Source: an uncultured Collinsella sp. (GTDB taxonomy: Bacteria; Actinomycetota; Coriobacteriia; Coriobacteriales; Coriobacteriaceae). From it: DNA of 64,000 nucleotides. Both the position numbers and the translations under genes were made by a program. The stretch covers positions 4,090 through 68,089 of the forward strand of contig CAUFRO010000006.1 in assembly GCA_959027945.1 (NCBI GenBank). Direction: 5' to 3'. The notes under the pieces were generated by a model. It saw only the letters and a program-made list of their open reading frames with translations, ran no database searches and was not told the DNA's origin. This document shows, piece by piece, positions 49,521-56,427 of the stretch (positions are counted from its first letter, which is position 1; every line of letters starts with the position of its first letter).

Positions 49521-50630
49521 TTAGACCGGCTTAAGCCCAAAACACGCCCGCAGCGTGTTAAGCAACGCCTCTTGCTTCTTCCTGCGGGCATCGACACGAT
49601 TCCGGTACCGCTTTCGCATACGCTGGTGCATGCGCCATGCGAGCGCTTCCATCGCTTCCATGTCACAGAGCATTTCGTTGTTGACCGTCGCGACCTCGAT
49701 TCCCATAGTAATCAAGCCCGTGTTGCGCTTTTCATCATGGATACGTCCCCTCCGAGAGGAATGGCCCAGCTCACCGTTGTATTCCAGGTCAAACCGGGCT
49801 GCTTCCTGATACGCATCGCAAACTGCATGCGGCATCCCCGAGATTGCCTGCGCACGGTCATCGAACTCGATCTTGTAGTCGGTCTTAAAAGGTCCGCAGG
49901 CAAACCCGCCATAGGAAAACGGAAGCGAAAACAGGGCGAGCATGATGCACTCCATGGGTGAGCGCAGGTTTTCCGAAAGATAGGGACACAGACACTGCAG
50001 CTGTTTGGCCACGTTCCCCTTGCATACCGCGAGGTAATCTGCCAGACGATCGGGCGTCAGCACCGGCTCAACCTCAAAGTAGCCCACATCTGCTGGCTGG
50101 TCCTTGTCCTTTGCAAGTTTATTCGTAACAGGCGAGGTGTAGGGAGGCAGATACTTCCCGCGGTCACTCAGCGAAATCTTAGAGCACAGCTCCTGGGCCA
50201 GGGCAAATGCCTGGATACAGCCGACCTCGCGGGCGACGACAACACAAAGGGCCTCGGGAGATAGACTGTACACCCCCGGTTCCACCTCTAGAATCGAGCC
50301 GGCGGGCAACCCGGAGCATACGGACCAGCCCACGCCAGGCATACGGCGGCGCTGCGCCGCAGATCCCACCAGCAAGCAAAGATCTTCTTGCACCTCGCCA
50401 CTTGCGGCCCCAATCCGCACCAAGTCGGGAAGATAGATGTCCTCGGTCGAGGGCGACGATGTGCGCAGCACACGGCGCTCTTCATCGGGATCGAGGTCCT
50501 TCCAGCTTATGTAGCCCATCTGCCGGCGCTCGGCGCGCATCATGCGTAGCGCCGAGGCCCCTGTTAGGATTACGGAAGCCGCCAGTTGCTCGTTTGTTGG
50601 CTCGTCGCGCCGCTCAATCTTTACTGCCAC
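49521..50630 (-). CDS. AbiEi-like / Vsr-like nuclease-fold protein of unknown function
   Basis: 369 residues from a GTG at 50630 with AGGGG 8 bases upstream, 10 bases after the comFC stop. The N-terminal region (ASVILTGASALRMMRAERR, later RRMPGVGWSVCSGLPAGSI) recalls AbiEi-type proteins. The C-terminal part, FDLEYNGELGHSSRRGRIHD then EKRNTGLITMGIEV, has the E-x-n-D spacing of the DUF559/Vsr-like endonuclease fold. Whether it cuts DNA is unknown. The cotranscription with comFC is notable. Confidence 0.55.
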   Translation of the reverse strand: MAVKIERRDEPTNEQLAASVILTGASALRMMRAERRQMGYISWKDLDPDEERRVLRTSSPSTEDIYLPDLVRIGAASGEVQEDLCLLVGSAAQRRRMPGVGWSVCSGLPAGSILEVEPGVYSLSPEALCVVVAREVGCIQAFALAQELCSKISLSDRGKYLPPYTSPVTNKLAKDKDQPADVGYFEVEPVLTPDRLADYLAVCKGNVAKQLQCLCPYLSENLRSPMECIMLALFSLPFSYGGFACGPFKTDYKIEFDDRAQAISGMPHAVCDAYQEAARFDLEYNGELGHSSRRGRIHDEKRNTGLITMGIEVATVNNEMLCDMEAMEALAWRMHQRMRKRYRNRVDARRKKQEALLNTLRACFGLKPV

Positions 50631-50640
50631 AAAACTACCC

Positions 50641-51447
50641 CTACCAAACGCGTGCGATAGCGAGGCCATCAACGGCCGCGGCGCCGGCGCGCTTGAGTTC
50701 CGCCGAAGCCGCGGCCATCGTCGCGCCCGTGGTGATAACGTCGTCGATAAGCAGCAGGCGGCGGCCGCGCACGTCCTCAACCGTCTCGTACATGCCTTGG
50801 GCACGCTCGCGGCGCTCCTCACGACCGAGTTCGCGCTGGTCGCCATGCCCGTACTTGACGAGAGCATCGAGCAGGGGAACACCCGACAGCTCGCAAAATG
50901 GGCGCGCGATAGCCTCCATATGATCAAAACCACGCCGCCGAAACGCTGCCGCCGTCGCAGGCACAAACACCACCGCATCCGCACCGGACAGCACACCTCC
51001 GTAGCGATCGGGCGCTACGACCTGGGCATGCAGGGCGGTGTCGTAGAGCAGCTCCGCCAGATACGGAGCCAGACGTCGCTCGCCCGCATCCTTGTACGCT
51101 TTAATGATGCGCGGCAGCGGATGCGCATAGACGGCGCACGCCAGGCAGCGGTCGAGCGCCTCCGCCATTGCCGAGGACGTGCCCTCGACCGAACACTCAG
51201 TGCACAGCAAATCCCCAAACGGGGCGCCGCATCGGGTACAGCTATGACGTGGGTCGATGAGCGTGAACGCAGCCAGGCAGTCTTGGCAAATAAGCGCACC
51301 GGCGCGCTCGCAGCCGGCACATCGTGTTGGCGACAATGCCTCGAGCGCCTCGCGTGCCACCCGCTCGGCAAACGGTAGCAATTCGTCCGCAAACGGTAGG
51401 GCACCGGCACCCTGCAGACGGCTCAATATGTTCAGATGGCTCTTCAA
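50641..51447 (-). CDS. comFC: ComF-family phosphoribosyltransferase-like protein
   Basis: 268 residues from a TTG at 51447 with GGGAGGG 7 bases upstream. A Cys-rich zinc region (CAGCERAGALICQDC, CTRCGAPFGDLLCTEC) precedes the central AYKDAGERRLAPYLAELL segment. The PRPP-binding motif LLLIDDVITTGATMAAA is near residue 225. Homologues take part in DNA uptake or processing during competence. The ribosome site lies inside an inverted repeat. Confidence 0.88.
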   Translation of the reverse strand: MKSHLNILSRLQGAGALPFADELLPFAERVAREALEALSPTRCAGCERAGALICQDCLAAFTLIDPRHSCTRCGAPFGDLLCTECSVEGTSSAMAEALDRCLACAVYAHPLPRIIKAYKDAGERRLAPYLAELLYDTALHAQVVAPDRYGGVLSGADAVVFVPATAAAFRRRGFDHMEAIARPFCELSGVPLLDALVKYGHGDQRELGREERRERAQGMYETVEDVRGRRLLLIDDVITTGATMAAASAELKRAGAAAVDGLAIARVW

Positions 51448-51451
51448 GACA

Positions 51452-51485
51452 CAACCCTCCCTACGTTCGGTCGCAGGGAGGGTTG
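51452..51485 (-). promoter_or_regulatory. Hairpin covering the comFC ribosome site
   Basis: CAACCCTCCCT (51452-51462) and AGGGAGGGTTG (51475-51485) form a perfect 11-bp stem with a 12-nt loop. On the minus strand the 3' arm contains the comFC ribosome site GGGAGGG, so the stem could hide it. It could also be a weak end signal for the upstream ricT transcript. Confidence 0.6.
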
Positions 51486-51549
51486 TTGATTCGGCGCTAT
51501 GATACCCCGATGCGCTCGGGGCAAGGCGGGCTAAATCCGCTCGCGGGCG

Positions 51550-53250
51550 TTATTCGCCGGCGGGCGGTTGTGGTGCGGACGAAGACGGGGTCGAGCCCTC
51601 GCCACCATCCTGGCGCGGCTTGCGGGAACGGCGACGGCGACGGCGCTTTTGACCCTGGTCGGCCGAGCCCTCGCCACCGCGATCCTCGCGCGGCTCGCGC
51701 TCGTCGCGAGCGGCGCCACGCGAAGCCTTAGCAGCCGCTCCCCCGCCATCTCCGGGACGACGGCGCGTGACCTTGACCTCGCCATCCGAGACCTGATCGG
51801 CCACGGAGGGCACTGAGGGCTTCTGTTGCGCGCCCGAGGAATGGCGACGGCGCGGACGCGGCGCGCGCTCCTCCTCGCCACGCGACTTGCCGCCCTTGTC
51901 GGCAGACGCATCGGAGGCCGAGGCGCCCTTGGAAGCGGCACCGGCCTCGCGAGCAGCTGCGGCGCGGAAGGCGTCCTCGCGCTCCTCGCTCGACAGATGA
52001 CGGCGGCGGCGACGTGTGGGGTTCATGCCACCGCCACGATTCTGCTGCTGGGGCTGCTGAACCTCGCGCTCGCGAGAGGCGTTCTTGCCCGCGGCTGCAG
52101 CGTCGGTAGCATCGCCCGAGCCCGCGCGCTTGCGACGACGACGGCCATCGACCGCCCCCTCGGCCTCGGGTGCCCCGGCCTTGCCACGGCCCTTACCGCG
52201 GCCGCGACCCTCGCCCTGGCCCTGACCGGCGCGAGCATCGGAATCGGCATCGCGACGACGGCGCTTGGGCATCGACGTGCCGGCCAGACGGTCGGCACTC
52301 GACAGGCCATCGCCCACGTCGACGCCGTTCTCACGATCGAGCTCCATGAGCGCCAGGCGCATCTCGGGCGACTCGATGCGTTCGAGCACGTCGCGCGTCA
52401 CGCAATCGGGGCGGCAGTTGCAGCCCTGCTCGGCGGCCTTCTTTTTGCAGCCCTCCGAGCACGTCATATCGGCCAGGTTGACCTTAAAGACTTTGCCGTT
52501 CTCCAAGCGCAGCACCAGCTGCTCACGCGGCGTGTCATATTCCTGGATACGCGCCTTGCCAAGCGGCGTATCGATGAGCGTCTTCTTTTTGGGCGCACGG
52601 CTCTTAAAGTCCTTGTACGCCTCGAACTCATAACGCAGGCAGCACATCAGGCGGCCGCACACGCCGCTAATCTTGGACGAGTTGAGCGGCAGGTCCTGCT
52701 CTTTTGCCATGCGAATCGAGACGGGCTCAAACTGTCCGCCAAAGCGCGTACAGCAGAGCTCCTGTCCGCACTGGGCATAGCCGCCCACCAGGCGGGTCTC
52801 GTCGCGCACGCCGATCTGGCGCATGTCGACGCGAATGTGCAGCGTCGAGGACAGATCCTTGACGAGCTGGCGAAAATCGACGCGCTCCTCGGCCGCAAAG
52901 TAGAACACGGCCTTCTCGCCGCCAAACAGGTACTCGACGCCGACCGGCTTCATCTCGAGGTCGAGCTCCTTGACCAGGCGGCGGAAGTCGACCATGGCCT
53001 CGTCGCCTTGGATGGCCAGGTCGTCGGCAAGCTGCAGGTCGATGTCGCTCGCCACGCGCAGCACGGGCTTGAGCGGCTGGCCAATCTCGTCTTGCGGCAC
53101 CTCAAAGGGATCGGCCGTGACCAGGCCGATCTCGGTTCCGCGCTCGGTGGAGCAAATGGCATAATCGGCCTCGAGGATATCCAAATCCTGCGGATCGAAC
53201 CACAGGTCGCGCGAGGCGTAGGTAAACTTAACGGGTACGACTAACGGCAT
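51550..53250 (-). CDS. ricT: RicT/YaaT-type PSP1-domain protein with long disordered tail
   Basis: 566 residues. Residues 1-330 are the PSP1 domain: VGVEYLFGGEKAVFYF, CGQELCCTRFGG, GVCGRLMCCLRYEFEAY and CSEGCKKKAAEQGCNCRPDC, whose Cys pattern fits the iron-sulfur-linked Ric proteins. The last about 230 residues are Arg/Lys/Gly-rich (RRRRRRSRKPRQDGG), far longer than in RicT of Bacillus. Ric proteins affect RNA maturation, competence and sporulation. The start overlaps the 3' end of holB by 10 bases. Confidence 0.85.
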   Translation of the reverse strand: MPLVVPVKFTYASRDLWFDPQDLDILEADYAICSTERGTEIGLVTADPFEVPQDEIGQPLKPVLRVASDIDLQLADDLAIQGDEAMVDFRRLVKELDLEMKPVGVEYLFGGEKAVFYFAAEERVDFRQLVKDLSSTLHIRVDMRQIGVRDETRLVGGYAQCGQELCCTRFGGQFEPVSIRMAKEQDLPLNSSKISGVCGRLMCCLRYEFEAYKDFKSRAPKKKTLIDTPLGKARIQEYDTPREQLVLRLENGKVFKVNLADMTCSEGCKKKAAEQGCNCRPDCVTRDVLERIESPEMRLALMELDRENGVDVGDGLSSADRLAGTSMPKRRRRDADSDARAGQGQGEGRGRGKGRGKAGAPEAEGAVDGRRRRKRAGSGDATDAAAAGKNASREREVQQPQQQNRGGGMNPTRRRRRHLSSEEREDAFRAAAAREAGAASKGASASDASADKGGKSRGEEERAPRPRRRHSSGAQQKPSVPSVADQVSDGEVKVTRRRPGDGGGAAAKASRGAARDEREPREDRGGEGSADQGQKRRRRRRSRKPRQDGGEGSTPSSSAPQPPAGE

Positions 53251-54368
53251 TTCAGTGCCTTCCTGATATCGAACAGCATGACCTCGATGGCCAGCTGGGG
53301 AGTAACGTTTCTGGCGATGTTGCGCTCGGCGGTCGCGACTGCCTCGAGCGCCCGGGTGGCACCCGCAACATTGGTCGCGGCGGCAAGCCGACCGATCGTG
53401 TCGCGCACGTCTTCGTTCACCACGTCGGCTGCCTCGTCCTGAAGCGTCAGCAGCACATCGCGCATGAGCGTCCGCGCGCTCGCCAGCGCTTCCATGATAC
53501 CCGAACGCTCGCGCGCGTTGAGTTCGCGCTTGTTGCGGTCCTCAAGCTGCTTCAATGCTCCACGCGACAGGTAGTCGGCGTTTTGTTCGAGCACCTTTTC
53601 CTGCGTGGACTTGACCTCGGCGAGCGGCGCCTTAACGGCGACGATGAGTGACTTGGCGCGGCTGAGCACGTCGGCCTCGTCGGCGGCGATAAGCGAATCG
53701 ATGGCGCGGACCATTTGACGGCGGGCGTCCTGGCGCTCGGCGCTCTTGAGGAACTCGATGCCACGCGTGGGGCTTCCCGCTACGGCGACGGCCATGCGGC
53801 AACGCGCAGGGTCCTGACCGGTGGCGCGACTCACGGCCTGCGCGGCGACGGCGGGCGATACCAGCCGAAACGGCACGCACTGGCAGCGGCTCACGATGGT
53901 GGGCAACATCACGTCTGCCGAGGTGCCCAGCAGGATGAACATAACGCCCTCGGGCGGCTCCTCGAGTGTTTTGAGCAGTGCGTTGGCGGTGTTGGCGCGC
54001 AGCTGCTCGGCACGGTCGATGATGTAGACCTTGGCCTTGGCACGAATGGGCGCCAGAGGCACGTCGTCGAGCAGCTCGCGGGTCTGGGCGATGAGGTAGC
54101 CCGTGGCGCTCTCGGGCGTGTAATAGTGCACGTCGGGGTGCGTATGGCGGGCGACGCGCACGCAGCTATCGCATGAGCCGCAGCCATCCTGCTCGCACAG
54201 GAAGGCTTGGGCGAGCGCCCACGCGGCGTCGAGCTTGCCCGCTCCGGGCGCGCCCAAAAACAGGTAGGCGTGCGATGCGCGACCGCTGGCGACGGCATTG
54301 GTCAAAAAGTCGCGCACGCGCTCTTGGGTGTCGAGCTTGGCCAGCAGGCTTGCCTGAGCGGGGGCCAT
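53241..54368 (-). CDS. holB: DNA polymerase III delta' subunit
   Basis: 375 residues from the ATG at 54368, one base after the tmk stop. AAA+ features are visible: AYLFLGAPGAGKLDAAWALA (Walker A), the zinc module CEQDGCGSCDSC, KVYIIDRAEQL (Walker B) and ANALLKTLEEPPEGVMFILL with sensor region. It is part of the clamp loader. The tmk-holB-ricT order is the common one in Gram-positive bacteria. Confidence 0.92.
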   Translation of the reverse strand: MAPAQASLLAKLDTQERVRDFLTNAVASGRASHAYLFLGAPGAGKLDAAWALAQAFLCEQDGCGSCDSCVRVARHTHPDVHYYTPESATGYLIAQTRELLDDVPLAPIRAKAKVYIIDRAEQLRANTANALLKTLEEPPEGVMFILLGTSADVMLPTIVSRCQCVPFRLVSPAVAAQAVSRATGQDPARCRMAVAVAGSPTRGIEFLKSAERQDARRQMVRAIDSLIAADEADVLSRAKSLIVAVKAPLAEVKSTQEKVLEQNADYLSRGALKQLEDRNKRELNARERSGIMEALASARTLMRDVLLTLQDEAADVVNEDVRDTIGRLAAATNVAGATRALEAVATAERNIARNVTPQLAIEVMLFDIRKALKCR

Positions 54369-54369
54369 G

Positions 54370-55053
54370 TTACTCGGCCTCCTTGGCAAGCGCGGCGGCG
54401 ACGACATCTTGCGGAATGTCGAGGCCGTAGGCGCGAACCTGCTCGACCGTCTGCGCGAAGACGTCCTCGATGGACGCGGTCGCGTCGATGAGCTTTACGC
54501 GGTTTGGTTCCTCGGCGGCAATGGCGCAAAATCCCTGGTAGACGCGCTCTTGGAAGGCCATGCCTTTTGCCTCCATGCGATCTGCCGCGCCACGGGCTGC
54601 CATGCGTAGCGCCGCCTGCTCGGGTGTGATGTGGTAGACGAGCGTGAGCGCCGGATGCGTACCGGCGACAGCCAGGTTGTTGGCATCGCGTACCATCTGA
54701 CGGTCGAGGCCATCGGCAAACGCCTGATAGCAGGTCGTGGAATCGTAGAAACGGTCGCACAGGACCACCTTGCCGGCCGCAAGGGCGGGGGCGATGACCT
54801 CGTGCACCAGCTGGGCACGCGCTGCCTCGTAGAGCAGCAGCTCGCAGGTGTCGCCCATCGCCGTATTGGCGGGGTCGAGCAGCAAGGCGCGAATCTTTTC
54901 GCTGATGGCGGTACCGCCCGGCTCGCGCAGGCTCACAACCTGGTAGCCAGCGAGTTCAAGAGCGCGGACAAGCAGGCGCGCCTGCGTGGACTTGCCGGCG
55001 CCATCGACGCCCTCGAGCGTGATAAAGCTATGTTGAGCGGGCTCAAAAGCCAT
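54370..55053 (-). CDS. tmk: Thymidylate kinase
   Basis: 227 residues. The P-loop is LEGVDGAGKSTQ, the DR motif is VVLCDRFYDSTTCYQAFADG, and the LID region is RMAARGAADRMEAKG. It phosphorylates dTMP to dTDP. It heads the minus-strand tmk-holB-ricT-comFC run. Confidence 0.93.
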   Translation of the reverse strand: MAFEPAQHSFITLEGVDGAGKSTQARLLVRALELAGYQVVSLREPGGTAISEKIRALLLDPANTAMGDTCELLLYEAARAQLVHEVIAPALAAGKVVLCDRFYDSTTCYQAFADGLDRQMVRDANNLAVAGTHPALTLVYHITPEQAALRMAARGAADRMEAKGMAFQERVYQGFCAIAAEEPNRVKLIDATASIEDVFAQTVEQVRAYGLDIPQDVVAAALAKEAE

Positions 55054-55130
55054 GGGCGCAGCCCCTTCCTACAAGGCGCGTAAATGCAGATATATCAACC
55101 AAGCCATGATACCCCAGCGTCCGGCGCGCC

Positions 55131-55224
55131 CCCAATGACTAAAGGTGCCTTTCCAAAGTTGCGGTGAAATAGGGACTGATTGAAGCTCTGAGACCGCCAA
55201 ACAGTCCCTATTTCACCGCAACTT
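55131..55224. repeat. Dispersed hairpin repeat C, copy 1, with a repeat B piece
   Basis: CCCCAATGACTA (repeat B) at 55131-55142 is followed by a perfect 22-bp inverted repeat: arms at 55156-55177 and 55203-55224 (AAGTTGCGGTGAAATAGGGA...) around a 25-nt loop. Confidence 0.85.
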
Positions 55225-55292
55225 ATGATGGGGAATTTTGGGTGGTGGGTATAATCGTCATATTGCATTGAAATGTGGCGAAAGGAGTGGCA

Positions 55293-56276
55293 ATGTCTCG
55301 GTATTGCGCCTCGTGCGGCAAGCTTCTTGCAGATGATGCCAAGTTCTGCACCTCGTGCGGTGCACCCGTTGAGCAGACAACCGCAAGCAATGGCCAACCC
55401 GCGTTTGAGCAGACCGGCTCACTCGATACGCCGCAAGCTAAGCCGGACGACTCCCTCGCCTATCGCCCCGACCCTGCTGCCGGCCCCGCAGCGGTCGAAA
55501 CGACACAGCGTATGCCCGTCACGGGTACCTCAACCCAACAGCAACCGGCGTCTGTATACGCGCCCATTTCGCCACAGGCACCCGTCCCCAGAAAGAGCGG
55601 TACCAAGCTGCTTATCGCCGTTATCGTTGTGCTGGTGGCAATCATCATCGCCCTGCTCATCTTCTTTGTGATCAAGCCGTTCGACAGCTCTGCCACGCAA
55701 ACGTCTGCCGAGGTTACCAAGCTGCACCATGATGTCGACGATGATGACCTTAAGCCTCTCGGTGACCTCAATAGTCTTTACGACGATGACGATGATGACG
55801 ACGAGGATGGCGGCGAAGCGACCCTCTCCGAGCAGAACCTCTACCGTCGTCTGAGCGAGTACTACGACCTACTCGAAGATCTCGATAGCCAGGTCCGCGC
55901 CTGCGCGCAGGCCTTCAATGGCAGCTATCTGGAAGAGGACCGTACCACCCGTCAAAATCTCGCCGACGTCGCCGAGCGCACGGAAGACACCATCGAGCAG
56001 TACTACGATATCGTCGAGGACCTGGACGTCCCCATGAGCTCTAAGAACTACAGTTCCTGGAAAGACATCGTTGCCCTGTATGACGACCTGGACAACCGCG
56101 TCGACGCGATCTGCGATGCCTGGGAGATCAGTCTAAAGTACGCAAAGCCCGCCGACCATAAGGACGAAATCGTGGCGCCACTGGCACGCGACAACGAGCC
56201 GGGAACCAACAGCAACAAGTACCGTCAGGACTTTGAGGACCGCTATCCCGGCGCCAAGCCTGTCGAGGTGAAGTAA
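55293..56276 (+). CDS. Zinc-ribbon membrane protein with acidic external domain
   Basis: 327 residues from the ATG at 55293, with AAAGGAG upstream. An N-terminal zinc ribbon (CASCGKLLADDAKFCTSCG) precedes a Pro/Gln-rich linker. One membrane helix follows near 107-132 (LLIAVIVVLVAIIIALLIFF), then an acidic run (about 155-175, mostly Asp) and a helical external domain. The function is unknown; similar zinc-ribbon/TM proteins are common in Gram-positive genomes. It is flanked on both sides by repeat C hairpins. Confidence 0.75.
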   Translation: MSRYCASCGKLLADDAKFCTSCGAPVEQTTASNGQPAFEQTGSLDTPQAKPDDSLAYRPDPAAGPAAVETTQRMPVTGTSTQQQPASVYAPISPQAPVPRKSGTKLLIAVIVVLVAIIIALLIFFVIKPFDSSATQTSAEVTKLHHDVDDDDLKPLGDLNSLYDDDDDDDEDGGEATLSEQNLYRRLSEYYDLLEDLDSQVRACAQAFNGSYLEEDRTTRQNLADVAERTEDTIEQYYDIVEDLDVPMSSKNYSSWKDIVALYDDLDNRVDAICDAWEISLKYAKPADHKDEIVAPLARDNEPGTNSNKYRQDFEDRYPGAKPVEVK

Positions 56277-56293
56277 TCCCAACAACTGATCAA

Positions 56294-56362
56294 AACTTGC
56301 GGTGAAATAGGGATTAGTTAGGTCTTTTGCCAGCAAAAACAGTCCCTATTTCACCGCAACTT
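56294..56362. repeat. Dispersed hairpin repeat C, copy 2
   Basis: Arms 56294-56315 and 56341-56362 are inverted copies with two mismatches, nearly the same as those at 55156-55224. The gene at 55293-56276 is thus bracketed by two copies. Confidence 0.85.
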
Positions 56363-56368
56363 AGAAGT

Positions 56369-56406
56369 GGGGCCGGGCTCGCATTTGCATTTGCGCGCCC
56401 GGCCCC
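56369..56406 (-). terminator. Hairpin downstream of topA
   Basis: GGGGCCGGGC pairs with GCCCGGCCCC around an 18-nt loop. There is no clear T-run. It lies just past the topA stop codon. Confidence 0.55.
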
Positions 56407-56427
56407 GCCGTGTCTATATGTGCTCGG

